A stretch of DNA of 38,263 nt from Nitrospira sp. Its GTDB lineage: Bacteria > Nitrospirota > Nitrospiria > Nitrospirales > Nitrospiraceae. The notes beneath the pieces were generated by a model. That model made no database searches and was not told the origin of the DNA. It worked only from the letters and a program-made list of their open reading frames with translations. Shown one piece after another: positions 7,691-15,610 of the stretch (the stretch's first letter is position 1; the number at the start of each line of letters is the position of its first letter). Made by a program: the position numbers and the translations under genes. The DNA lies in the NCBI GenBank assembly GCA_025360665.1, contig JANYBU010000359.1, positions 1 through 38,263 on the forward strand, written 5' to 3'.

Positions 7691-8899
7691 CTAACAGACC
7701 GCATAATCTCCCTTAGCCAGCGCCTGGCAAAAAGGCGTCATTCTGCGCAGGGCCTGCTGAACCTGCCTACCGATCAGCGGCTCAACCGAAGCCAACGACA
7801 CCCCCTGCGCCAGATGGACCTCGACCATGACGAACTGCGGCGATGACACTGGTCGGCCAATCTGGCTCGTCAACCAGACCGTCACTTCACGGAGCCCCTT
7901 CACGTTCCGGTGGATCTGCCCAGCCAGCACATGAGCAAGCACGTTGTAGATCTTCCCCACATGCGCCATAGGATTTTTCCCGGCGGCCGCTTCCGCACTG
8001 GCCGGCCGTCGGAGCGAGATCACCCCGCACACGCGATTCCCTCGCCCCACCTCGCCCGAATCGCCCGCTTCCGCTGACGTGCCAAGTAACGAGAGGTACA
8101 TCCCCTCGACTCCCGCTCCGCGACGATCCAACGCATTGAGCGTGACCTCGGCTGACAGCTTCGGCCCCGCCTTCTGTTTCACGAAGGACTGCAAGGCCTT
8201 CAACACCTCAGCCTTGCGCGAAAAGTATTGAGACCCTGTCCGAATGGCTGAAGCCAGCAAAGGCATCGCGACCGTGAGCGCCACCTCCCCCCTCGTCCGC
8301 ACGCCAAGCACCTTGACGTCTTGTCCCGTATCCGGAAATGCCTTCTTAAAGGAAGGGCTGTTCAGAAACTGTTCGACCTGAAAGACTAATCGCTCAGTCG
8401 GGGTGAAGGGCGCGTAGCCCACCGCAGCGGAGGTATCATTGGCAACCGGGCCTCCCAGCCGCTCACTCACTGATTGAAGTTCCGCGGGAGCCGGCTTCAG
8501 CTCCACCTGGCACATGAGGTGCTTGAGGGGGTCCACGTGCGGGAGGTGCTGCCTGAACCATGTAGAGGCAACCCGCTCGGCGATCTCCTCCACCGGCACC
8601 AATTTCTTTCGCCACTCGAATGTCGCCCGATCTCCCATGACCAAACGCATCGGCGTGATGACATGGCCTCCGCCGGGACGGCAGTCCACCTCACCCGCCA
8701 CCAACAGCCCCTTATCGGCGTTAAAGTGAAGCACGCGCCCACATATCTTCAGATAGGCTTGCGCCAACTCGACCGCGACCTGCTCCATCACCGCATCGCA
8801 GATCGTGTCGGGGTGACCCAAACCCTTCCGCTCGACAATTTCGAATGGCTGGTCGGCGAGGAGATCGTACGTTGATTTCAGAATCATCGGCTTCGTCAT
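7691..8899 (-). CDS. mat: S-adenosylmethionine synthetase, archaeal type
   Basis: A 402-residue methionine adenosyltransferase of the archaeal family (COG1812 type), which makes AdoMet from methionine and ATP. It is very different in sequence from bacterial MetK. Family signatures seen are ERKGLGHPDTICDAVME near the N-terminus, FNADKGLLVAGEV, GGGHVITPMR, AGDSGEVGRGNRVCGVISL, and NPMAHVGKIYNVLAHVLA. Length is normal for the family. GAGGGA lies upstream of the ATG. The archaeal type occurs sporadically in bacteria, so lateral origin is plausible. Whether the genome also has metK cannot be seen here. It starts opposite pcm across a 505-base divergent gap. Confidence 0.95.
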   Translation of the reverse strand: MTKPMILKSTYDLLADQPFEIVERKGLGHPDTICDAVMEQVAVELAQAYLKICGRVLHFNADKGLLVAGEVDCRPGGGHVITPMRLVMGDRATFEWRKKLVPVEEIAERVASTWFRQHLPHVDPLKHLMCQVELKPAPAELQSVSERLGGPVANDTSAAVGYAPFTPTERLVFQVEQFLNSPSFKKAFPDTGQDVKVLGVRTRGEVALTVAMPLLASAIRTGSQYFSRKAEVLKALQSFVKQKAGPKLSAEVTLNALDRRGAGVEGMYLSLLGTSAEAGDSGEVGRGNRVCGVISLRRPASAEAAAGKNPMAHVGKIYNVLAHVLAGQIHRNVKGLREVTVWLTSQIGRPVSSPQFVMVEVHLAQGVSLASVEPLIGRQVQQALRRMTPFCQALAKGDYAVC

Positions 8900-9404
8900 G
8901 CAAGAGTCCCTCTTTCCTTTCCGGGCATCGCCCGTCGCCCGGCACGCCCGTCATACCTCTCCGAGCCACGAGATAGCCGTTCCAGGCCATGAAGCTAAAG
9001 AAATTGAGTCACGTGAACGGTCTCCAGGAAAGGTAGGCGCTCCACCTCACCGTCTCACCAGCCAGCAGATGTCCAGCCATCTCGTCCGATTTGACCATGT
9101 GCTCGGTTCAAGTCTTTCCGTCGTGCGCCAGGGAGTGAATCGAGTGCCTCGCCTTCTCAGCTGAGCAAGGCCGGTACCATCCGCCGAGAGCGAGCCATAC
9201 CCCAAGTCCATCGGGAAATCAGTAGATTAGAGCGGACAACTCAGCCGCACTTCCAGAACCAAGGGATATCTTGCTACAACGACCAGGCTCAACATGTAGT
9301 GAAAAGCTACAGAAGCCGTGAGGAAATTGTGTCTATGCTCTACTTCTCACGGCACCAGGCTTGCTCATTCTGCCAGGCATCATTACATAGGCTCCGTATC
9401 TCTT
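8900..9404. other. Divergent intergenic region between mat and pcm
   Basis: No gene is supported here. Both flanking genes point away from it, so it must hold promoters for each. A possible plus-strand promoter pair is TTGCTA near 9272 and ATGTAG 17 bases further, which is a weak match. No riboswitch-like fold was recognised in the AdoMet synthetase leader, although a SAM riboswitch might be expected there. Confidence 0.4.
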
Positions 9405-10166
9405 ATGAACTCCCCGGCTCGCCCACTGACATCGCTGTGGATGACGTGCGTCATACTCATCCACTCTCTGGTTGCCATCCCCGGATGCATCGGTGACTCT
9501 CATGATCCCACACGCCAGGCCGAGCGAGACAGGATGGTGAGCGAGCAGATCATTTCCCGTGACATCAAGGACCAGGCCGTCCTCGCCGCGATGCGTCGCA
9601 TTCCCCGGCATAGATTTGTTCCTGCCCTCTACTCCGCGTTCGCCTACAACGACGGGCCTCTCCCGATCGGCCACGGCCAGACCATCTCGCAACCCTTTGT
9701 CGTCGCGCTCATGACCGAAGCACTCGCATTGCAGGGCGCGAAAAAGGTGCTTGAGGTTGGAACCGGTTCGGGGTACCAGGCTGCAATCCTGGCCGAGATT
9801 GTGCCCAATGTCTTCACTATCGAAATCGTCGAGCCCCTGGCGACAGAGGCGGCACAGACACTGGCGGAACTTGGCTACCGCAACATCCGCACGCGCATCG
9901 GTGACGGCTATCAGGGCTGGCCGGAGGAAGCCCCCTTCGACGCCATCATCGTGACCGCCTCGTCCGAGCAGGTGCCGCAGCCGCTCCTGGATCAACTCGC
10001 CGTTGGAGGGCGCCTGGTTCTCCCGGTCGGCAAAGCCTTTCAGGAACTTCAGGAATTGGTCCTCTATCGCCGCACCACGAAGGGCTATGAACGCTCACGG
10101 CTCGCGCTTGTTCGCTTTGTTCCACTGATCCGCAAAGACCAATCCACCCAACCAGATAAGCGGTAA
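9405..10166 (+). CDS. pcm: Protein-L-isoaspartate O-methyltransferase, exported form
   Basis: A 253-residue PCMT, which uses AdoMet to methylate isoaspartyl residues and start their repair. The catalytic part begins near residue 40 (MVSEQIISRDIKDQAVLAAM, IPRHRFVP, YNDGPLPIGHGQTISQPFVVALM). The AdoMet loop VLEVGTGSGYQAAILAE follows near residue 116, then GDGYQGWPEEAPFDAIIVTA. Ahead of this lies an extra segment of about 30 residues with a hydrophobic core ending in AIPGC. It looks like a signal peptide, possibly for a lipoprotein, so the enzyme may act in the periplasm. The start at 9405 is chosen because it opens this signal; no strong ribosome site is seen. The permease starts 3 bases later. 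Confidence 0.9.
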   Translation: MNSPARPLTSLWMTCVILIHSLVAIPGCIGDSHDPTRQAERDRMVSEQIISRDIKDQAVLAAMRRIPRHRFVPALYSAFAYNDGPLPIGHGQTISQPFVVALMTEALALQGAKKVLEVGTGSGYQAAILAEIVPNVFTIEIVEPLATEAAQTLAELGYRNIRTRIGDGYQGWPEEAPFDAIIVTASSEQVPQPLLDQLAVGGRLVLPVGKAFQELQELVLYRRTTKGYERSRLALVRFVPLIRKDQSTQPDKR

Positions 10167-10169
10167 CCG

Positions 10170-11513
10170 ATGGATTCGCCTCGCTCGGAACTGCCGCGCC
10201 GCATCGGAATTTTTACCGCCGGCTGTCTGTTGGTCAGTAATGTCGTCGGGAGCGGCATCTTCACGACGACCGGATTTATGGCTCGCGATCTCGGCAATCC
10301 AGGACTGATCTTGGCGATCTGGTTCTTCGGTGCCTTGCTGGCCCTCTCGGGAGCGCTGTCGTACAGCGAGTTAGGAACGGCTCTGCCGGTCGCGGGAGGA
10401 GAATACGCCTACCTGCGCCGCGCCTACGGTCCACTTGTCGGATTCCTCAGCGGATGGACATCGTTCACGATCGGCTTCAGCGCCGCCATCGCGGCAGGGG
10501 CCATGAGCTTTGCCGCATACCTGCTTCAGATTGTTCCTTTCCACAGTGAAAACGGCCCCCTCTCAACGGGGATTGCGTTGACGCTGATCTGGGTCGTCAC
10601 CGGGTTTCATCTCGCCGGCGTCGGCTCCGGTGGATTCCTGCAACGGCTGCTGACCATGCTGAACATCGGAGCGATTCTGATCCTCGTCGTCGGAGTGCTG
10701 ATGCTCGGGGAGGGAAACTGGAGCTACTTCAGTCTCTCCGCACCGGACATCACCCCCGGCTTTGGAACGACGATGGTCTCGCTGATTTTCGTCACCTACG
10801 CCTACTCAGGCTGGAATGCGGCGGCCTATGTGGCGGGAGAAATCGTCGATCCCGGACGCACCATCCCGCGGGCCATGATCGGCGGCACTCTCTTCGTGGG
10901 GTTGCTGTATCTTGTCGTGAACGGGATCTATCTCTATGCGTTACCCGTCACTGAGCTAGGGCAACCACCGATCCTCCCCGTGGCGAACAAAGTGGCCGCG
11001 GCCATGCTAGGACCCACAGGCACCATCTTGGTAACGGTCCTTCTCTGCCTCTCAATCGCCGGAGCCGTGAGCGCGATGGTGTGGACCGGACCCCGCGTGT
11101 ATTATGCCATGGCGCAAGACGGCTTGATTCCCTCCCTCTTCGCGAAAACCCCTGGCACGCAACAGGCGCCGATCAACGCCATCCTTCTGCAAAGCCTGTG
11201 GGCCTCAGCCCTGATTGTGTCGGGGAGCTTCGAACGGCTGGTGATCTACAGCGGCACCGTGCTCATGATCTTCAACGCCCTTGCAGTGGGAGCATTACTG
11301 ATCCTGCGTCGGCAAGAGCCGACTCTTCCCCGTCCCTATCGCACCCCTCTCTACCCGTTTGTCCCGGCATTCTATCTTCTTGTGTCGACCGTGATCGTTG
11401 GGGCAGCACTCTATGAGCGTCCGGTAGAAGGGGGTCTGGGCATCGCAACCGTCTTAGCCGGAACGCCGCTGTACTTGCTATGGCGCAGGCTGAGTAGCGG
11501 TAGCCACTCTTGA
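10170..11513 (+). CDS. APC-family amino acid permease
   Basis: A 447-residue, highly hydrophobic transporter with about 12 membrane helices, of the amino acid-polyamine-organocation superfamily. The first helix carries the family's glycine-rich substrate loop (LVSNVVGSGIFTTTGFMA). SYSELGTALPVAGGEYAYLRRAYG follows at helices 2-3, and YAYSGWNAAAYVAGEIVDPGRTIPRA at helix 6. It most resembles the LAT/basic-amino-acid branch, but the substrate cannot be read from sequence. It follows pcm by 3 bases and is probably co-transcribed with it. The pairing of a repair methyltransferase with an amino acid carrier has no obvious functional logic. Confidence 0.93.
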   Translation: MDSPRSELPRRIGIFTAGCLLVSNVVGSGIFTTTGFMARDLGNPGLILAIWFFGALLALSGALSYSELGTALPVAGGEYAYLRRAYGPLVGFLSGWTSFTIGFSAAIAAGAMSFAAYLLQIVPFHSENGPLSTGIALTLIWVVTGFHLAGVGSGGFLQRLLTMLNIGAILILVVGVLMLGEGNWSYFSLSAPDITPGFGTTMVSLIFVTYAYSGWNAAAYVAGEIVDPGRTIPRAMIGGTLFVGLLYLVVNGIYLYALPVTELGQPPILPVANKVAAAMLGPTGTILVTVLLCLSIAGAVSAMVWTGPRVYYAMAQDGLIPSLFAKTPGTQQAPINAILLQSLWASALIVSGSFERLVIYSGTVLMIFNALAVGALLILRRQEPTLPRPYRTPLYPFVPAFYLLVSTVIVGAALYERPVEGGLGIATVLAGTPLYLLWRRLSSGSHS

Positions 11514-11595
11514 AGCGAGGCCGAGATCGAGGCGACGGTTAAGCAAAGGTTCGGTCAGATTAAAGAGGTCAATCCCTTTGTTTGCCCCGACCGAT

Positions 11596-11673
11596 GTGAG
11601 GTGTGAGTTTTGCGGCCAGCGTTATCCCTTCAGCCTGGGAGAGCTGACGCGCCTGATGGAGGAGGGCCGCTGA
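11596..11673 (+). pseudogene. Probable Hsp33 (HslO) C-terminal remnant
   Basis: A 25-residue tail, VRCEFCGQRYPFSLGELTRL then MEEGR and TGA. It matches the second zinc-binding CxxC and the end of the redox chaperone Hsp33 (family pattern V-x-C-E-F-C-x-x-x-Y-x-F). The upstream frame does not continue into recognisable Hsp33, and the first CxC motif is absent. It is therefore best read as the last scrap of a deleted gene. The match is short, so confidence is modest. Confidence 0.45.
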
Positions 11674-11805
11674 CAAGCCGGCCAAGCTTGGCCAACCGGT
11701 AGCCAAACGGGAAAATCATCGCCATAGAAAAGACTCCCGGTACATTGTCTATTTCTACTCGATGCGCGCCAAATCCTCCATCCCCCTCCCAGGCTTAGCG
11801 TCGGT

Positions 11806-12126
11806 TCATCCCTTTCTCTTCGGATCAATGTGCTTCGTCCATTCATCCATCGTCGTGACCGGATGAATGCCCCCGGTTTGGGTCGGGGCCAACGGCTCGA
11901 AAAACTCCAGCATGGATTGATAGTCTTTAGCCTGGACAGTGATGTAGTAGGTATGTTCCGTGACTGCCACATAGCCGCTCAGGATCTTGATTCCTTTCTT
12001 TGCGGCGAGATCGCGTTTTGCCCAGAATTCATTGAGCATAGTGGCTCCTTCTTTACTTCTTCCAGGGCAATTCTCAGGTGTGTGAGTCCAATGGGCTACA
12101 AATAGCATCCCGTCGCCGTCCATCAT
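11806..12126 (-). CDS. Conserved small protein of unknown function
   Basis: A 106-residue cytoplasmic protein (MLFVAHWTHTPENCPGRSKE, KKGIKILSGYVAVTEHTYYI, VQAKDYQSMLEFFEPLAP). It has the alternating strand and helix look of a small ferredoxin-like (DUF3303-type) alpha/beta fold. Similar short proteins with an HTxExCP motif near the N-terminus occur in diverse bacteria and archaea, without known function. GGAGGT lies 5 bases before the start at 12126, and a second ATG follows immediately. No neighbour suggests a role. It stands between decayed sequence and the cassette array. Confidence 0.75.
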   Translation of the reverse strand: MMDGDGMLFVAHWTHTPENCPGRSKEGATMLNEFWAKRDLAAKKGIKILSGYVAVTEHTYYITVQAKDYQSMLEFFEPLAPTQTGGIHPVTTMDEWTKHIDPKRKG

Positions 12127-12709
12127 GAGTTACCTCCATCTGTTCGGAATTAACTATCTTCCCTTCCCTCGACAGCAAGCGCTGTGCCTTTCCGACATCA
12201 CAACTGATCAGGGAAGATATGTTGAGAAATGACCGTGATTGAAGGGAAGGAGAACAAACATGTGTCAGAGGCGCATCATCGAGAGAGGAATGCTGCAACA
12301 GTGGCAGACTTATTAAGGGGGCAAATGGCTACAAAATGAAGGTTGGGTCTGACGGCCAGGCGATTCCGGGCGACTTCTGGTTGCGCCCCAGGACTACGTT
12401 GAAGAAGCCAGGCTGACAAACTGCCGGCCAAGGCCTGAGCGAGCCCTCGCCTCGGTGCCTCCCGGAGCGACCCTTTCTGACTCATCCGGATGGAACCTTC
12501 GGAAATTCCTTCGCGGACTCAGTCAGTTTCCGCTTTCCATTCCGGCTGAGTCTCGATGGGCCCCCGCTCCTCCGGCAAAGTCGGCAGAAGCCGCTCACAC
12601 CCTGATTTCTTCAGCAACCTTTCGCGGTGCAATGCTAGTAGCAAAGAGGAAATCCTCTCACCTACCACTAGGAGAACTAAGCCCATCACTTCAGGGAGAT
12701 TTACGACAC
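12127..12709. other. Gene-free stretch before the cassette array
   Basis: I see no supportable gene in these 583 bases. Short open frames exist on both strands but show no domain pattern, signal or ribosome site. The segment from about 12520 to 12709 lies directly beyond the last attC site and may be leftover cassette DNA that has decayed. Confidence 0.4.
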
Positions 12710-12771
12710 ATCTAACGACCCGCTTCAGGGGTGCGCCGCTTGCGGCGCGCCCCTGCAAGCGAATGTTGGAC
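12710..12771 (-). other. attC recombination site 1
   Basis: On the minus strand the site runs from the core GTCCAAC (12771-12765) to GTTAGAT (12716-12710), with CATTCGCTTGCAGGGG and CCCCTGAAGCGGGTC as inner arms around a GC-rich stem-loop. This fits the RYYYAAC...GTTRRRY attC pattern and closely resembles the classic aadA-type attC. The preceding gene stops 7 bases before it, at 12779. Confidence 0.85.
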
Positions 12772-12778
12772 GGCGATT

Positions 12779-13273
12779 TCATTTCGGTAGTGCATCGCGC
12801 CACTGTGTCAGGAACGGGATGAGATTCGCGAACCGAGCTGGATGTGGGGTAAGGATCTCGTACAGCATGTTAGTAACTGGATATGAGCTGTTGGTGTCGA
12901 CGCCGAGACTAGAGATCACTTCGAGCGTTTGCGCTGCTTGAGTCGTTGGTACATCGAGAGACCACTCAGGACTGTGTTTCCAGTGATTGGCAGCAGCATT
13001 TATAAGTTGGGCCATGGATCGGCCCGTCCTATGCTTTGGACCAAGTGCTAGAGCTTCGCGCTTCTTGTTCTTCAGCTGGCTCCGACTCGCTACTGCCGTA
13101 ACATACATTTGGCACGCGACGAAGCCAAACCCGGAGATGTACTCCATCTCATCAAAGATTCCAAACGCATCTGGATCTGGGCTTGCGTGAGCCTTTCCAT
13201 TCAGGCGGTCGAGACTCGCATCGACCAAAGCCGCCGCAGCACTGAGAAAATCCAGATCGAAATCTAAGATCAT
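12779..13273 (-). CDS. Cassette-borne protein of unknown function
   Basis: A 164-residue soluble protein (MILDFDLDFLSAAAALVDAS, DEMEYISGFGFVACQMYVTA, NAAANHWKHSPEWSLDV). It is rich in helices and has no signal peptide. I recognise no domain. The conserved-looking AANHWKH segment might be a functional centre. The ATG at 13273 is preferred over a GTG at 13300 that lies almost in the upstream attC. The gene fills a cassette on its own, with attC immediately after the stop. By position among defence-type cassettes it could be a defence or toxin-antitoxin component, but nothing in its sequence proves this. Confidence 0.75.
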   Translation of the reverse strand: MILDFDLDFLSAAAALVDASLDRLNGKAHASPDPDAFGIFDEMEYISGFGFVACQMYVTAVASRSQLKNKKREALALGPKHRTGRSMAQLINAAANHWKHSPEWSLDVPTTQAAQTLEVISSLGVDTNSSYPVTNMLYEILTPHPARFANLIPFLTQWRDALPK

Positions 13274-13301
13274 GATCTGCTTCCGCCCCGTTCCCGTCAC
13301 C

Positions 13302-13361
13302 AGCTAACGCTCCGGCTGACCCACGGGCGGACACCCCAGCGGGTCCAGCCGGATGTTAGCC
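13302..13361 (-). other. attC recombination site 2
   Basis: On the minus strand: GGCTAAC (13361-13355), arm ATCCGGCTGG, central stem-loop, arm CAGCCGGAGC, and GTTAGCT (13308-13302). The arms pair imperfectly, as attC sites do. It follows the Abi_C gene by 31 bases and precedes the next cassette gene by 28 bases. Confidence 0.8.
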
Positions 13362-13392
13362 GGTCTGCACTGGATAGGGTTCATCCTCACAC

Positions 13393-14193
13393 CTACGTCC
13401 CATGAACCCGGCTATCAATGTAGTGAAGGAGTGTCCGAACCGAATTGATGACAAGCATGGCCTCGGGTTCAGCCAACAGGGATTCGTTCGGATGTGCCAA
13501 GCTCGACCGGTTACGGAGCGGGTTAAGGGCATCAACGATCATTGCCACGGCGCGGGTAACCCGGAGCAACTCCTCTTGCCTGCCTGCTTCACCACCAAAA
13601 GCAGGATGACGTTCACGGATCGCCTTGAACAACTGTGTGATTCCCGGGTCGTCACCGAGCACCTCAATACTTGCCTTCTTGCAGACCGCGAGCAGAAAGC
13701 CGTGAAACGCCGTGTGAACACGGTCCACGCCACTGGTCGCGCCACGTGACGCGATGAGTTGCTCAGCATCCTTCAGCGCCTGTTCGACAGCATCCGACGT
13801 TATCTGGGGAGAAGCTGATGATACCGGAGCCGGGCCCTCCTTCTTGTCGAGAGCAACGGCAATGAACCGAACGTATGGGCCGATCTCTGAAAGGGTCTCC
13901 GCAAGGGTTCGGAACGATGCCTTAGAAGCGGGGTCTCGCTCGCGCTCGGCTAAATCGACGTACTGCGCCATCGGAGCTGAAAGATAGAGCACGCTGAATT
14001 CATCACCGAAAGAGTTAGTGCCTTCGTGGAGTGCAAACGGATATTCCTCCAAGAGGCGTGCGGCGTGTTCCGCGCGCCGCGCGCGCAGCAGTCGCACTGC
14101 AGTGTTCCGCAGTTGAGTCCATTCTTCGCGGTCGAGCGCTTCGCCTAGGAGCTGAATCTCGCCCGACCCGCTAGCTCTGTAGAGGCTAATCAA
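13393..14193 (-). CDS. Abortive infection (Abi_C domain) protein
   Basis: A 266-residue protein whose C-terminal half matches the Abi_C family (Pfam Abi_C, found in abortive phage-infection proteins). Motifs are VDRVHTAFHGFLLAVCKKA, ITQLFKAIRERHP, VDALNPLRNRSSLAHPNESL and AMLVINSVRTLLHYID. The N-terminal half is variable helical sequence. The RNR...H segment recalls the RX4-6H motif of HEPN RNases, which would fit a toxin that cleaves RNA on infection; that link is my inference. The likely start is TTG at 14193, as no in-frame ATG occurs before residue 75. It lies 22 bases after attC3, a normal cassette spacing. Confidence 0.8.
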   Translation of the reverse strand: MISLYRASGSGEIQLLGEALDREEWTQLRNTAVRLLRARRAEHAARLLEEYPFALHEGTNSFGDEFSVLYLSAPMAQYVDLAERERDPASKASFRTLAETLSEIGPYVRFIAVALDKKEGPAPVSSASPQITSDAVEQALKDAEQLIASRGATSGVDRVHTAFHGFLLAVCKKASIEVLGDDPGITQLFKAIRERHPAFGGEAGRQEELLRVTRAVAMIVDALNPLRNRSSLAHPNESLLAEPEAMLVINSVRTLLHYIDSRVHGT

Positions 14194-14214
14194 TGTCGCG
14201 CTCTAAGCATATCC

Positions 14215-14295
14215 AGCTAACGTTCGCAATAACTGGCACCCAAACAGCAAGCGCAGCGCCGCTGTTTGGGCGTCCGGTTCATTACGGTGTTAGAC
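14215..14295 (-). other. attC recombination site 3
   Basis: On the minus strand: GTCTAAC (14295-14289), then a long stem whose arms CGCCCAAACAGC and GCTGTTTGGGTG pair around a GCGC-rich loop, ending in GTTAGCT (14221-14215). At 81 bases it is the longest of the four sites. The Shedu-like gene stops 15 bases before it. Confidence 0.85.
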
Positions 14296-14310
14296 GACGG
14301 GTACAACACG

Positions 14311-15192
14311 TCACTCGTGATCGGCGGAGTTGATTATCCCGCGTTCCCCTCTCTTGGCCCAGTCATTCCAGTAGTCCATGCGGCGGACGAGAAAGTCTTT
14401 CCGGGCTTGGGACATGTAGGGGTTTGTCTCAATTGCAGTGTCTAGACCGCGCAGGAGTGCGCGGTCCTCGGCAAGACCTGGAATCCATTTGAGAGTAGGG
14501 GGGACGGAAACAGCCGTAAAAATACCTTTCACATTGGGCCTCATGCACACAAGCTGATGTGCATTTGGATTGGGTCGAAGGCGGTCGTATGTCATAGTCA
14601 CGATGTCGTCTGCGTGCAGATAGGTGCGTTTCTCCGTAAGATTCGGGCTGGCGTTTGCTTCCTCGCGACGGCCATAGATCAGAAGGTAGGACGGCCGGAA
14701 CCGGCGTCGGCACCATGCTTCTCGATCCAGTCCATAGAGGGCTTTGAACGCTTCAACATTGCGCGAGACGCCAAACCACGCTTTCCATTCAGCTATCTGA
14801 TTGAGAGCATGGGTTAGCTGTGCGGTTTGATTTCCGGAGTCAGTAAACCAACGTTTACCTGGAGCCTCAATCTCGATGAGCACAGGCTCCTCTGTTTCGC
14901 TGTTCAAAGACAGCCACATAAAATCGGGGAAGCGACGGTCGTATGAGGGAAGCGGGGGTTGCGATATGAGCCCACAAAGCCATGGATAATGTCCGCTCTC
15001 GTTCCCCAGAAGGTTGAAGGCGCCGGGCATCATGGAGGGGTGCCGTTCAAGGAAGGCTTGCATTGCCTTCTCGCCCGGTGGCTCGCCGTTTAAAAATGCG
15101 TCCCACTCCGCCACAATGAGACGCTCGTAGGCCTCCCATTTCATCGCCGGCTCTGGAGGAGTTTCAATCTGATATGTTCGCTCGAACTTCAT
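14311..15192 (-). CDS. Shedu/DUF4263-like anti-phage nuclease
   Basis: A 293-residue protein. Residues about 35-120 match the DUF4263 (Shedu SduA) nuclease core: AFLERHPSMMPGAFNLLGNE, RFPDFMWLSL, VLIEIEAPGKRWFTDSGNQ and AQLTHALNQIAEWKAWF. This is the PD-(D/E)xK-type layout with Asp in PDF, Glu in EIE and the trailing Q-I-x-x-W helix. Shedu proteins protect bacteria against phage as single-gene systems. Here the last catalytic position is Glu rather than Lys (EIE), as in many relatives of this subgroup. The start at 15192 follows GAGAAG and lies 27 bases beyond a cassette core site. Placement inside an integron cassette supports horizontal spread. Confidence 0.82.
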   Translation of the reverse strand: MKFERTYQIETPPEPAMKWEAYERLIVAEWDAFLNGEPPGEKAMQAFLERHPSMMPGAFNLLGNESGHYPWLCGLISQPPLPSYDRRFPDFMWLSLNSETEEPVLIEIEAPGKRWFTDSGNQTAQLTHALNQIAEWKAWFGVSRNVEAFKALYGLDREAWCRRRFRPSYLLIYGRREEANASPNLTEKRTYLHADDIVTMTYDRLRPNPNAHQLVCMRPNVKGIFTAVSVPPTLKWIPGLAEDRALLRGLDTAIETNPYMSQARKDFLVRRMDYWNDWAKRGERGIINSADHE

Positions 15193-15219
15193 CCCACTTC
15201 TCAGCAGCCACGTTCTGTC

Positions 15220-15442
15220 GTCTAACTAGTAAATCTGCCGCGACCTACCTGTCCAGCATAGCAAGGCAGCCTCAACAATCGAGTGCGGGCAAGTCTACTT
15301 CAAAGCCCAATGGTTATCCACCACTCTGGCTGGTGTCTGCCGCCGGGATAGGCCGCGAATCTGCGGCCTATCCAGCTATCAGCCCGCAGCCTATCTCTGC
15401 CGACCCGCTTTCATCAAAAGAGACGATCGTCCGGGCTGTCGC
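15220..15442. repeat. Duplicated cassette flank, copy 1
   Basis: Begins at core site GTCTAAC and shares long stretches with 16357-16534, for example GCGGGCAAGTCTACTTCAAA, CCAATGGTTATCCACCA and TATCCAGCTATCAGCCCGCA. Copy 1 has an extra 40-50 bases near its start. The sequence is non-coding. It may be a diverged attC, or an attI-like recombination platform that was duplicated. Confidence 0.75.
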
Positions 15443-15551
15443 CTCGGTCTGCTACGGTTCGGGACCTGTGCCACAGAAAAGGCTCTCGGCACATTTTCTG
15501 TATCAGTCTTGGATTGCGTCAGGATGGGCGGGCATGAAGAAACTTGGGGCA

Positions 15552-15610
15552 GGCTAACGGCTGCGCTTAGCCGCCAAGTTTACTGCGTCGGCTGGAGCGC
15601 CTTGTTACTG
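15552..15610 (-). other. attC recombination site 4
   Basis: On the minus strand: CAGTAAC (15610-15604), arm AAGGCGCTCCAGCCGACGC, loop, arm GGCGGCTAAGCGCAGCC, and GTTAGCC (15558-15552). The TAACAAGGCGCT...GCGCAGC...GTTAGCC layout is typical of attC sites from environmental integrons. It overlaps the last codons of the DUF2442 gene. Confidence 0.85.

Noticed and set aside
8900-9404. SAM riboswitch upstream of the AdoMet synthetase gene
   Set aside because: I looked for the conserved SAM-I type core in the leader and did not find a convincing match.
12519-12803. Minus frame spanning attC1
   Set aside because: It runs through the recombination site and has no domain. Its hydrophobic part is probably chance.
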